Positions 41,796-50,088 of a DNA stretch of 64,000 bases are shown here, piece after piece; position 1 is the stretch's first letter; the number at the start of each line of letters is the position of its first letter. Below the pieces are notes generated by a model. The model saw only the letters and a list, made by a program, of their open reading frames with translations, did not search any database and was not told the DNA's origin. Origin of the DNA: Enterobacteriaceae bacterium 4M9 (lineage in GTDB: Bacteria; Pseudomonadota; Gammaproteobacteria; Enterobacterales; Enterobacteriaceae); assembly GCA_010092695.1 (NCBI GenBank), contig JAADJJ010000001.1, positions 1,612,001 to 1,676,000 of the forward strand, written 5' to 3'. The translations under genes were made by a program, and so were the position numbers.

Positions 41796-42914
41796 ATGAA
41801 CCACGAATCACCCATTCAGCGCAGAAAATCGACCCGTATCTACGTTGGTAATGTGCCTGTCGGCGATGGTGCTCCCATCGCCGTACAGTCCATGACCAAC
41901 ACTCGCACCACGGATGTGGAGGCCACTGTTGGCCAGATTAACGCGTTGGCGCGTGCGGGTGCCGATATCGTGCGTGTCTCCGTGCCGACTATGGACGCTG
42001 CCGAAGCGTTTAAGCTTATCAAGCAGCAGGTTACCCTGCCGTTGGTAGCAGATATTCACTTCGATTACCGCATCGCGCTTAAAGTGGCGGAATACGGCGT
42101 AGATTGCCTGCGTATTAACCCAGGTAACATCGGCAACGAAGAGCGTATTCGCCAGGTCGTTGACTGCGCGCGTGACAAAAATATTCCTATCCGCATCGGC
42201 GTTAACGCCGGATCGCTTGAAAAAGATCTCCAGGAAAAATACGGTGAGCCAACGCCGCAGGCGCTGCTGGAATCGGCCATGCGCCATGTGGATCATCTGG
42301 ACAGACTCAACTTTGACCAGTTTAAAGTGAGCGTCAAAGCCTCTGATGTATTCCTTGCAGTAGAAGCCTATCGTTTGCTGGCGAAGGCTATCGATCAGCC
42401 TTTGCATTTGGGCATTACCGAAGCAGGCGGTGCACGTAGCGGCGCGGTGAAATCTGCCATTGGTCTTGGTCTGCTGCTTTCTGAAGGCATTGGCGATACC
42501 CTGCGCGTCTCACTGGCAGCCGATCCGGTTGAAGAGATCAAAGTCGGTTTTGATATCCTGAAGTCGCTGCGGATTCGCGCTCGTGGGATCAACTTCATTG
42601 CCTGTCCAACCTGCTCGCGTCAGGAATTTGACGTTATCGGCACGGTTAACGCGCTGGAGCAGCGTCTTGAAGACATCACCACGCCAATGGATGTTTCCAT
42701 TATTGGTTGTGTGGTAAACGGGCCTGGTGAGGCGCTGGTGTCCACACTTGGCGTGACCGGTGGCAACCGGAAAAGCGGTTTCTATGAAGAAGGCGTGCGC
42801 AAAGACAGACTTGATAACGAAGACATGATCGCGCAGCTTGAGGCGAAGATCCGTGCCAAAGCCTCAATGTTGGATGAACAAAAACGCATCGATGTTCATC
42901 AGCTGGAAAAATAA
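41796..42914 (+). CDS. ispG: 4-hydroxy-3-methylbut-2-enyl diphosphate synthase
   Basis: IspG (GcpE) converts MEcPP to HMBPP in the methylerythritol phosphate pathway to isoprenoids and uses a [4Fe-4S] cluster. The 372 residues equal E. coli. Cluster cysteines are visible in CPTCSRQEFDV and in IGCVVNGPGEA. N-terminal RRKSTRIYVGNVPVGDGAPI is conserved. It depends on the Isc system encoded earlier in the window for its cofactor. Confidence 0.98.
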   Translation: MNHESPIQRRKSTRIYVGNVPVGDGAPIAVQSMTNTRTTDVEATVGQINALARAGADIVRVSVPTMDAAEAFKLIKQQVTLPLVADIHFDYRIALKVAEYGVDCLRINPGNIGNEERIRQVVDCARDKNIPIRIGVNAGSLEKDLQEKYGEPTPQALLESAMRHVDHLDRLNFDQFKVSVKASDVFLAVEAYRLLAKAIDQPLHLGITEAGGARSGAVKSAIGLGLLLSEGIGDTLRVSLAADPVEEIKVGFDILKSLRIRARGINFIACPTCSRQEFDVIGTVNALEQRLEDITTPMDVSIIGCVVNGPGEALVSTLGVTGGNRKSGFYEEGVRKDRLDNEDMIAQLEAKIRAKASMLDEQKRIDVHQLEK

Positions 42915-42950
42915 AGCAAATTGTGAAGCGGCGCGCTTCACGTGTATGAT

Positions 42951-43006
42951 TGAACCCGCGAGACGCTCTGCCAGCCAGGGTGGTCTCATTACGGGTTCAT
43001 TTTTTG
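42951..43006 (+). terminator. Terminator-like hairpin upstream of hisS
   Basis: TGAACCCG (42951-42958) pairs with CGGGTTCA (42992-42999), extended inside by GAGAC/GTCTC, and is followed by TTTTTT. A second hairpin, GTGAAGCG/CGCTTCAC with a 3-base loop (42923-42941), precedes it. hisS starts only 23 bases after the T run, so this may be the ispG terminator or a leader structure controlling hisS. Confidence 0.7.
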
Positions 43007-43028
43007 TATGAGATAACAGAGAACAAAC

Positions 43029-44306
43029 GTGGCAAAGAACATTCAAGCCATTCGCGGCATGAACGATTACCTGCCGGCAGAGACGGCGCTCTGGCAGCGA
43101 ATTGAAGGCATTCTGAAACAGGTGCTCAGCAGCTATGGCTACAGCGAAATCCGTACTCCGATTGTAGAGCAGACCCCGTTATTCAAACGCGCCATCGGTG
43201 AAGTTACCGACGTGGTCGAAAAAGAGATGTATACCTTTGAGGACCGCAACGGCGACAGCCTGACGCTGCGTCCTGAAGGGACCGCAAGCTGCGTGCGTGC
43301 GGGCATCGAACATGGTCTGCTGTACAATCAGGAGCAGCGTCTGTGGTATATCGGGCCGATGTTTCGCCACGAGCGTCCGCAGAAAGGGCGCTATCGCCAG
43401 TTCCATCAGATTGGCGCTGAAGTCTTTGGGCTGACCGGGCCGGATATCGACGCCGAGATGATAGTGATGACTGCGCGCTGGTGGCGTGAACTGGGTATTG
43501 ACCAGCACGTTAGCCTTGAGCTGAACTCCATTGGCTCCTCGCAAGCGCGTGCGGACTATCGTGATGTGCTGGTGGCTTATCTGGAGCAGTTCAAAGAACA
43601 GCTTGATGAAGATAGCCAGCGCCGTATGTATACCAACCCGCTGCGCGTGCTGGATTCCAAAAATCCTGACGTGCAGGCGCTGCTCAATGAGGCGCCGCAG
43701 CTGGGTGACTATCTTGATGACGAATCCCGTGAACACTTCGCTGGCCTGTGCGCCTATCTGGATGCGGCCGGTATTGCCTACACCGTCAACCAGCGCCTGG
43801 TGCGCGGCCTTGATTACTACAACCGTACCGTTTTTGAATGGGTAACCAACAGTCTGGGTGCTCAGGGTACCGTATGCGCGGGTGGCCGTTACGATGGACT
43901 GGTCGAGCAGCTGGGTGGACGTGCAGCACCGGGTGTGGGCTTTGCAATGGGTCTTGAGCGACTTGTTTTGCTGGTTCAGGCAGTTAATCCGGAATTTAAA
44001 GCAGATTCTGTTGTCGATATGTATCTCATCTCCTCCGGAGCAGGGACTCAGAGCGCGGCAATGCTGCTGGCAGAAAAAGTGCGTGACGCATTGCCGGGCT
44101 GTAAGCTGATGACCAACTACGGCGGTGGCAACTTTAAAAAGCAATTTGCACGCGCTGACAAGTGGGGCGCTCGCGTGGCGCTGGTGCTTGGCGAGGATGA
44201 GGTTGCAGGCGGTAAAGTAGTAGTGAAGGATTTACGTTCCGGAGAACAGCAAATCGTGCTCCAGAATGATGTAGCGACTCATCTGCAGGCACTGCTGGGT
44301 CAGTAA
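43029..44306 (+). CDS. hisS: Histidine-tRNA ligase
   Basis: HisRS charges tRNA-His. The 425 residues show class II motifs (motif 2 FRHERPQKGRYRQFHQ, motif 3 GVGFAMGLERLVLL) and the histidine-A loops LVRGLDYYNRTVFEW and AGGRYDGL. The start is a GTG at 43029 with AGAGAAC upstream; the sequence MAKNIQAIRGMNDYLP matches E. coli. It leads the hisS-yfgM-bamB-der cluster. Confidence 0.98.
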   Translation: MAKNIQAIRGMNDYLPAETALWQRIEGILKQVLSSYGYSEIRTPIVEQTPLFKRAIGEVTDVVEKEMYTFEDRNGDSLTLRPEGTASCVRAGIEHGLLYNQEQRLWYIGPMFRHERPQKGRYRQFHQIGAEVFGLTGPDIDAEMIVMTARWWRELGIDQHVSLELNSIGSSQARADYRDVLVAYLEQFKEQLDEDSQRRMYTNPLRVLDSKNPDVQALLNEAPQLGDYLDDESREHFAGLCAYLDAAGIAYTVNQRLVRGLDYYNRTVFEWVTNSLGAQGTVCAGGRYDGLVEQLGGRAAPGVGFAMGLERLVLLVQAVNPEFKADSVVDMYLISSGAGTQSAAMLLAEKVRDALPGCKLMTNYGGGNFKKQFARADKWGARVALVLGEDEVAGGKVVVKDLRSGEQQIVLQNDVATHLQALLGQ

Positions 44307-44341
44307 GCCCGGTAGACTTAGCGTTAAGGAGTAAAGACTGC

Positions 44342-44962
44342 GTGGAAATTTATGAGAACGAAAATGACCAGATGGAAGCGGTAAAACGCTTCTTTGCTGA
44401 GAATGGCAAAGCACTTCTGGTTGGTGTTGTAATTGGTATTGGTGCATTGCTGGGATGGCGTTACTGGAACAACCATAAGGCGGATTCCGCGATGGTGACG
44501 TCACAGGAATATCAGAAAGTGGTCACCAGCCTCAACGGTGATAAACCTGATACGCTCGCCAGCGCTAAAAAGTTTGTGACCGACACGCAGGGCTCTTACG
44601 GCGCATTTGCGGCGCTGGAGCTGGCGCAGCAGTATGCTGACAAAAGTGAACTGGCAAAGGCGGCAGCACAGCTGCAGCAGGGGCTGAAGAACACGAAAGA
44701 TGCTAACCTGCAGGCGGTATTAAGTCTGCGCCTGGCACGTATTCAGATTCAGCAAAAACAGGCCGACGATGCGCTGAAGACGCTGGATGTGGTAAAAGGC
44801 GAAGGCTGGAAAGCCATTGTTGCAGACGTGCGCGGTGAAGCGCTGCTGAGCAAGGGCGACCGTAAGGGCGCGCGTGATGCATGGAGTCAGGGTGTTGCAA
44901 GCAATGCCTCGCCAGCGCTGCGCGAAATGATGCAGATGAAAATAAACAATTTATCCAGCTAA
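44342..44962 (+). CDS. yfgM: YfgM, ancillary SecYEG translocon subunit
   Basis: YfgM is a single-pass inner-membrane protein (helix about residues 24-42, ALLVGVVIGIGALLGWRYW) with a periplasmic TPR-like domain. It associates with PpiD at the SecYEG translocon and affects the Rcs response. The GTG at 44342 with AAGGAG upstream gives 206 residues. It lies between hisS and bamB, 10 bp before the latter. Confidence 0.94.
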   Translation: MEIYENENDQMEAVKRFFAENGKALLVGVVIGIGALLGWRYWNNHKADSAMVTSQEYQKVVTSLNGDKPDTLASAKKFVTDTQGSYGAFAALELAQQYADKSELAKAAAQLQQGLKNTKDANLQAVLSLRLARIQIQQKQADDALKTLDVVKGEGWKAIVADVRGEALLSKGDRKGARDAWSQGVASNASPALREMMQMKINNLSS

Positions 44963-44972
44963 GAGGGACCCG

Positions 44973-46154
44973 ATGCAATTGCGTAACCTATTTATGCCAG
45001 GGCTGCTTTCTCTGACGCTGCTCAGCGGCTGCTCACTGTTCAGCAGTGAAGAAGATGTGGTGCAAATGGCTCCACTGCCGAAGGTGACCAATCAGTTCAC
45101 TCCGCAGACGGCATGGAAAACCTCTGTTGGGGATGGCGTTGGTGATTTTTATTCAAACCTGCACCCGGCCTCGCTGGATGGCACGGTTTATGCCGCTGAC
45201 CGCTTTGGCAAAGTCAAAGCGGTGGATGCCAATAACGGTAAAGAAATCTGGTCAGTAGATCTTTCTGAGAAAACCGGCTTTTTCTCACGTAACCGCTCAG
45301 CCCTGCTTTCCAGCGGTGTAGCGGTTTCCGGCAGCCGTCTGTATGTCGGTAGTGAAAGAGCACAGGTTTATGCGCTGAATACGGCTGATGGCAGCATTGC
45401 CTGGCAGGTGCGTGTTGCAGGCGAAGCACTGGCAAGTCCGGTCGCCAGCGACGGTGTCGTACTGGTTCACACCAGCAACGGTATTCTGCAGGCGCTTGAT
45501 GAAAACGACGGTAGCGTAAAATGGACCGTTAACCTGGACGTTTCTGCGCTGTCTTTGCGCGGTGAATCTGCACCGGCGGCTGCTTTTGGCGCAGCGATTA
45601 TCGGCGGCGACAACGGTCGCGTTAGCGCGGTGATGATGGACCAGGGCCAGATGATCTGGCAGCAGCGTATTGCACGCACCACGGGCGCGACCGAAATAGA
45701 CCGCATCAGTGATGTGGATACCACTCCGGTTGTTCAAAATGGTGTGGTTTACGCGATTGCCTACAATGGCAACATGGTGGCGCTGGATTTACGTTCCGGT
45801 CAGATTATGTGGAAACGCGAGTTGGGTTCGGTTAACGATTTCGTTATCGACGGCAATCGCATTTACCTGGTCGATCAGAACGATCGCGTACTGGCGCTGA
45901 GCACCGAAGGCGGTGTAACGCAGTGGACCCAGAGCGATTTGCTGCACCGTAACCTGACGACACCTGCGCTGTTTAACGGTTACATCGTTGTGGGCGACAG
46001 CGAAGGTTATGTCCACTGGCTTGATACCAATAATGGTTCATTCGTGGCCCAGCAGAAACTGGACAGCTCTGGCTTCCAGACTGAGCCGGTATCTGCCAGC
46101 GACAAGCTGTTGATTCAGGCGAAAGACGGTACGCTGTACGCGCTCACTCGCTAA
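44973..46154 (+). CDS. bamB: Outer-membrane assembly lipoprotein BamB
   Basis: BamB is the eight-bladed beta-propeller lipoprotein of the BAM complex that inserts outer-membrane proteins. The signal peptide ends in the lipobox LLSGC with Cys20. Repeated propeller motifs (for example VYAADRFGKVKAVDANNGKE and QVYALNTADGSIAWQ) run through 393 residues, against 392 in E. coli. A strong terminator follows at 46175-46204, before der. Confidence 0.97.
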   Translation: MQLRNLFMPGLLSLTLLSGCSLFSSEEDVVQMAPLPKVTNQFTPQTAWKTSVGDGVGDFYSNLHPASLDGTVYAADRFGKVKAVDANNGKEIWSVDLSEKTGFFSRNRSALLSSGVAVSGSRLYVGSERAQVYALNTADGSIAWQVRVAGEALASPVASDGVVLVHTSNGILQALDENDGSVKWTVNLDVSALSLRGESAPAAAFGAAIIGGDNGRVSAVMMDQGQMIWQQRIARTTGATEIDRISDVDTTPVVQNGVVYAIAYNGNMVALDLRSGQIMWKRELGSVNDFVIDGNRIYLVDQNDRVLALSTEGGVTQWTQSDLLHRNLTTPALFNGYIVVGDSEGYVHWLDTNNGSFVAQQKLDSSGFQTEPVSASDKLLIQAKDGTLYALTR

Positions 46155-46174
46155 TAGGCGCTGAGCTTTGATGA

Positions 46175-46204
46175 AAACGGCCCCTGAAACCCCAGGGGCC
46201 GTTT
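46175..46204 (+). terminator. Terminator between bamB and der
   Basis: AAACGGCCCCTG (46175-46186) pairs with CAGGGGCCGTTT (46193-46204), a 12-bp perfect stem with a 6-base loop. The T run is short. Confidence 0.8.
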
Positions 46205-46273
46205 GCTGTTTTAAGAAAACGGCGCAATCTTGCGTCGTTTGATATTCGATTTTTAAGTGACGAGGCTTTAACA

Positions 46274-47755
46274 ATGGTACCTGTGGTCGCGCTGGTCGGG
46301 CGCCCTAACGTCGGTAAATCGACGCTATTTAACCGCTTAACTCGCACCCGTGATGCGCTGGTGGCGGACTTCCCCGGGCTGACCCGTGACCGTAAGTACG
46401 GTCGTGCAGAGGTAGAAGGGCGTGAATTTATCTGCATCGACACTGGCGGTATCGAAGGCACAGAAGAGGGCGTAGAAACACGCATGGCCGAACAGTCGCT
46501 GTTGGCGATTGAAGAAGCTGACGTGGTGCTGTTTATGGTGGATGCGCGTGCGGGGCTGATGCCTGCCGACGAAGCCATTGCCAAACACCTGCGCTCGCGT
46601 GAGAAGCCGACCTTCCTGGTGGCGAACAAAACCGATGGCCTGGATGCCGACCAGGCGATTGCCGACTTCTGGGGGCTGGGCATGGGGGAAATCTACTCCA
46701 TTGCTGCCTCCCATGGACGTGGTGTGACCAGCCTGCTTGAGCATGTGCTGCTGCCGTGGATGGATGAAGTAGCGCCGGTCGAAGAAGTCGACGAGGATGA
46801 AGCCTACTGGAAACAGTTTGCTATCGACAACGGCGAAGCACCTGATCCTGAAGAGGAAGAAGAAGCCTTCAACCCGCAGGACCTGCCTATCAAGATTGCT
46901 ATTGTGGGTCGCCCGAACGTAGGTAAGTCTACACTTACTAACCGTATTCTGGGTGAAGACCGCGTCGTAGTGTTCGACATGCCAGGCACTACGCGTGACA
47001 GCATCTATATCCCGATGGAACGTGACGAACGTGAGTACGTACTTATCGACACCGCCGGGGTGCGTAAGCGCGGTAAGGTGACTGATGTCGTTGAGAAGTT
47101 TTCGGTCATCAAAACCCTACAGGCGATTGAAGATGCCAACGTGGTGCTGTTGGTGATTGACGCCCGTGAAGGCATTTCCGATCAGGATTTGTCGCTGTTG
47201 GGCTTCATTCTCAACAGCGGTCGTTCGCTGGTGATTGTGGTCAACAAATGGGATGGCCTGACTCAGGAAGTGAAGGAGAAGGTAAAAGAGACGCTCGATT
47301 ACCGTCTGGGCTTTATCGACTTTGCCCGTGTACACTTCATTTCAGCGTTGCACGGTAGCGGTGTAGGTAACCTGTTTGAATCCATTCTGGAGGCCTACGA
47401 CAGCTCAACGCGCCGTGTGGGTACGTCCATGCTGACACGCATCATGACGATGGCTGTTGACGACCATCAGCCGCCGCTGGTACGCGGGCGCCGCGTTAAG
47501 CTTAAATATGCGCACGCAGGTGGTTACAACCCGCCAATTGTGGTGATTCACGGCAACCAGGTCAAAGATCTGCCGGACTCCTACAAGCGCTATCTGATGA
47601 ACTATTTCCGTAAGTCGTTAAACGTCATGGGCACGCCTATTCGTATCCAGTTCAAGGAAGGGGAAAACCCGTACGCGAATAAGCGTAATACGCTCACGCC
47701 GACCCAGATGCGCAAGCGCAAGCGTCTTATCAAACACATCAAAAAGAGCAAATGA
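46274..47755 (+). CDS. der: Ribosome-assembly GTPase Der (EngA)
   Basis: Der has two consecutive GTPase domains and a C-terminal KH-like domain and is essential for 50S subunit maturation. Both G1 motifs read GRPNVGKST (about residues 8-16 and 210-218), with DTGG and DTAG G3 motifs and NKTD and NKWD G4 motifs. An acidic linker (EEEEEAFNPQDL) joins the domains. It has 493 residues against 490 in E. coli. In E. coli yfgJ follows; here about 13 kb of other genes lie between. Confidence 0.98.
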   Translation: MVPVVALVGRPNVGKSTLFNRLTRTRDALVADFPGLTRDRKYGRAEVEGREFICIDTGGIEGTEEGVETRMAEQSLLAIEEADVVLFMVDARAGLMPADEAIAKHLRSREKPTFLVANKTDGLDADQAIADFWGLGMGEIYSIAASHGRGVTSLLEHVLLPWMDEVAPVEEVDEDEAYWKQFAIDNGEAPDPEEEEEAFNPQDLPIKIAIVGRPNVGKSTLTNRILGEDRVVVFDMPGTTRDSIYIPMERDEREYVLIDTAGVRKRGKVTDVVEKFSVIKTLQAIEDANVVLLVIDAREGISDQDLSLLGFILNSGRSLVIVVNKWDGLTQEVKEKVKETLDYRLGFIDFARVHFISALHGSGVGNLFESILEAYDSSTRRVGTSMLTRIMTMAVDDHQPPLVRGRRVKLKYAHAGGYNPPIVVIHGNQVKDLPDSYKRYLMNYFRKSLNVMGTPIRIQFKEGENPYANKRNTLTPTQMRKRKRLIKHIKKSK

Positions 47756-47789
47756 TGATTCACTGAATCGTTATCTGTCGAAATACCTG

Positions 47790-47815
47790 AGCCCGCATTG
47801 TGCGGGCTTTTTTAT
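47790..47815 (+). terminator. Terminator of der
   Basis: AGCCCGCA (47790-47797) pairs with TGCGGGCT (47801-47808) around TTG, followed by a T-rich run. It marks the left edge of the accessory region. Confidence 0.9.
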
Positions 47816-48113
47816 TTCAGCTAACCAGTTCACGTTATTCTAATAGCGCAGGACATGACAACGCATATCTCAGGGCGTAAATATATCGGTCAGTCAGTCT
47901 GTTGATAATGACAAAATAATGCCGCACTGCCCTCGATAAACAAGTTCAATGGCATAAACGATCTCTGGAAATAAAAACAACGCTTATTAAAAACACAATA
48001 ATCATTATCGTTGTCCCGTTTACTGGATGCGGATAACCTTCTTCCCATCAGAGAGTTAACGCCTCTGACTGTCTGATGAAGGTTTATATCATCCATAAAT
48101 AAAGGAAATGAAA
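47816..48113 (+). promoter_or_regulatory. Promoter and leader region of the LPMO gene
   Basis: This AT-rich 298-bp stretch contains no gene. Two structures stand out. At 48036-48083 an interrupted inverted repeat (ACCTTC ... ATCAGA / TCTGAT ... GAAGGT) ends about 20 bases before the AAAGGA ribosome-binding site and could be an operator or a folded leader. At about 47991-48009 the sequence ACAATAATCATTATC matches the right half of a Fur box (14 of 19 positions by my count). Both are candidates only. Confidence 0.4.
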
Positions 48114-48713
48114 ATGAGCGATAAAAATAACACATTGCGCCACGGCCATGTATTTAGCCCGGAATCACGCGCCTATTTTGCATGGCAGGAAGGCAAACTT
48201 GATACAGGCGCATTGAATCAGCGTGAAGCCGGTAAATTCTTCCCGGCAACAGCGTCAGGTCTGCGAGATGCTATTGCCGCTGATGATGTGGTTAACAGTA
48301 CGCCACCTGCAGATGGTCAGATTGCCAGCGCAGGTCAGGCAACGGGTAAATTCCTGGATACCCCAGGGTCTGACTGGAAAAAGCATGATGTAAAAAGCGG
48401 TGAAACGCTGACAGTGTCCTGGAACTACAGTGCAGTGCATTTAACCCGCCGCTGGAACTATTTCATGACGCGCCAGAACTGGGATCCGTCACAGCCGCTG
48501 AGCCGCGCCCAGTTTGAAGAGCAGCCTTTCCACATGGTGCAGTTAAACGAGCAGCCATTCTGGTCACACAACAATGCCCTGCGCCCACCGCAGCCGACGG
48601 TGCATGATATGATCCTGCCTGAAAGAACGGGCTATCACGTGATGCTGGCCGTGTGGGAAGTTGCTGACACCGGTAATGCCTTCTACCAGGTCGTTGACCT
48701 TGATTTTAAATAA
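48114..48713 (+). CDS. Leaderless AA10 lytic polysaccharide monooxygenase (chitin-binding type)
   Basis: AA10 enzymes cleave chitin or cellulose oxidatively with copper held by a histidine brace. Here HGHVFSPESRAYF matches the mature start of Serratia CBP21 (HGYVESPASRAY), giving His10; His109 (SAVHLTRRWNYF) is the second brace residue and Phe190 (TGNAFYQ) the axial one. WDPSQPLSRAQFE and VMLAVWEVADTGNAF also match. The ATG at 48114 has AAAGGA seven bases upstream (one at 48108 is too close to it). There is no signal peptide, only nine residues (MSDKNNTLR) before His10, and the 199 residues contain no cysteine, unlike secreted CBP21. It has its own terminator and converges on the holin-like gene, a likely release route. 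Confidence 0.85.
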   Translation: MSDKNNTLRHGHVFSPESRAYFAWQEGKLDTGALNQREAGKFFPATASGLRDAIAADDVVNSTPPADGQIASAGQATGKFLDTPGSDWKKHDVKSGETLTVSWNYSAVHLTRRWNYFMTRQNWDPSQPLSRAQFEEQPFHMVQLNEQPFWSHNNALRPPQPTVHDMILPERTGYHVMLAVWEVADTGNAFYQVVDLDFK

Positions 48714-48727
48714 CATTATCCGCTAAT

Positions 48728-48761
48728 AAAAAAACCGCAGCCAGCCGCTGCGGTTTTTTTA
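48728..48761 (+). terminator. Terminator of the LPMO gene
   Basis: AACCGCAG (48733-48740) pairs with CTGCGGTT (48748-48755), flanked by an A run and followed by seven T residues. Confidence 0.88.
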
Positions 48762-49169
48762 TTGCAACCTTTAGCAGTCACAAGCCCTGCTTTTTCCCGC
48801 AACTCATTCGCCGCCGGTATGTGAAAGTTTATTGCTGAACAAATGAATAACGCCTGTCAGCCAGGTATGGGTGTTCCAGTTTTATGTTTGCATAAGGCTA
48901 TCGTTGAGCAGCGTGTTTAAACAACAGTACTCTGGCTGCAACCCCGGCGACAGAGCTAGTCTTAACGGCGATCGTTGACGAGCAGCATGTGAGATATTGC
49001 GCAAAAGGTGGCGCAAGCAGAAGGGGCGGGCGTGATGTCATGAGAAGTTAACTGAGTTTTATTACACCAGAATAATCGATATTACTCAGCGTCAGGGTAA
49101 GGGTTTTTCAGGGCCAAACAACAACTATTTTCCAGGCCATTGCCCACACACGTCGGTAGACGACGATAG
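48762..49169. other. About 400 bp without a recognisable gene
   Basis: Neither strand shows a convincing coding frame with a ribosome-binding site between the LPMO terminator and the holin-like gene. I looked here for spanin genes, which complete phage-type lysis cassettes, and found none. A remnant or an unlisted small RNA cannot be excluded. Confidence 0.5.
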
Positions 49170-49195
49170 CGGGCATTTATTTAATGCCCGTTTTT
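49170..49195 (+). terminator. Plus-strand terminator overlapping the holin gene end
   Basis: CGGGCATT (49170-49177) pairs with AATGCCCG (49183-49190), followed by TTTTT in the plus direction. It overlaps the last codons of the minus-strand holin-like gene and would shield it from transcription coming from the LPMO side. Confidence 0.75.
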
Positions 49196-49482
49196 CTAAA
49201 CATAATAATGTCGAACATTTTCCTGGCTGACTGTATATCCGTTAAACTAAAAAAACCAGCCATCAGCACTTTCATATAGTCGCTAAAACCAAGTTCAAAA
49301 CCCAGTAAAGCGCCCAGCGTACCTGCAAACACAGAAACAATAATTTGTCTGCCGAGAGAGGCCCAGCGTGGTGTCTTAAGCCTGTTACGTTTCATCAGTT
49401 CCCTGACAATTCCTCCCCACAGAGAAACGAATAAAATACAAAGCCACATAAGATAGCTTTCAGTTGCAATGATAATGTGCAT
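49177..49482 (-). CDS. Holin-like membrane protein (LydA/phage holin superfamily III type)
   Basis: From the ATG at 49482 (CCGGA upstream) the protein has 101 residues, three hydrophobic segments (about 9-29, 47-63, 68-80) and a charged C-terminus (SARKMFDIIMFRKTGIK). The pattern LWGGIVRELMKRN after the first helix resembles LydA-type phage holins and ChiW, the holin of the Serratia chitinase-secretion cassette. A longer reading would begin at a TTG at 49533, which has no support. No phage structural gene lies near, so this is a domesticated or captured holin rather than part of a prophage. It would form membrane lesions that let the endopeptidase at 51130-51537 reach the wall. Confidence 0.72.
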   Translation of the reverse strand: MHIIIATESYLMWLCILFVSLWGGIVRELMKRNRLKTPRWASLGRQIIVSVFAGTLGALLGFELGFSDYMKVLMAGFFSLTDIQSARKMFDIIMFRKTGIK

Positions 49483-49623
49483 AATTTTTTCCGGTTGTAA
49501 GTTTGCTTTAAAGCTATCAAGACTGGCTTGCAAAGGTCTAATATATTAAATGATTAGCCAGATATTGAATTAATTCCCTGGTGTTGAATGTATTATTAGA
49601 TAGAAATTTTATATGTTATGGCT

Positions 49624-50088
49624 TTAATTCTCACAGATAAAAGCAGGCGTGTAGGGTGTGCCCATTATCCACTGGTTTTCCAGGCGGGAAATGGTGAAAA
49701 ACATATCCTGCTGAGGGTTAAGGTTGAAAAAATATTTACGGAAAACGTCTGGCGGTACGCTATCGCTCCCTGCAAGATAAATTTTGCTCTGCATCAGGCG
49801 ATAAACGTTTTTTTCCTCATGACGATATTGCCCATGAATCCGTCTTTTCAGCGTGTAAGTGTTATCACCGAGCTGTATCTTTCCATCCATGATTACTGTC
49901 ACTGTTTCATTTGGTCTGAATTCTTGCTTGATGACCGTCATCATAGCGTATTTCTCACTCTCCGAAATATGGATAAAATTTGCCGTGCAGCCAATGTTGA
50001 GCTTGTGTAATCCGGTCTGATACAGGTAGCTAAAAAAGGCTAGCGCGATAATGGTCAGTGAAATTGACAAAAGGCAGCTTGTTTTCAT
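49624..50088 (-). CDS. FidL-like membrane protein
   Basis: This 154-residue protein has a single N-terminal membrane segment (about residues 7-23) and a mostly periplasmic domain with beta-strand character (NETVTVIMDGKIQLGDNTYT). In size, topology and position directly after a ToxR-like regulator it fits FidL, the partner encoded next to MarT in Salmonella pathogenicity island 3; similar genes accompany CadC-like regulators in other enterobacteria. It overlaps the regulator by one base, so the two are translated together. It probably stabilises or senses for the regulator, as ToxS does for ToxR. The molecular function is unknown. Confidence 0.68.
   Translation of the reverse strand: MKTSCLLSISLTIIALAFFSYLYQTGLHKLNIGCTANFIHISESEKYAMMTVIKQEFRPNETVTVIMDGKIQLGDNTYTLKRRIHGQYRHEEKNVYRLMQSKIYLAGSDSVPPDVFRKYFFNLNPQQDMFFTISRLENQWIMGTPYTPAFICEN

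Noticed and set aside
49618..50010. A 130-codon plus-strand frame opposite the FidL-like gene
   Set aside because: The minus-strand gene has a membrane segment, translational coupling to the regulator and a family-like context; the plus-strand frame has none of these.
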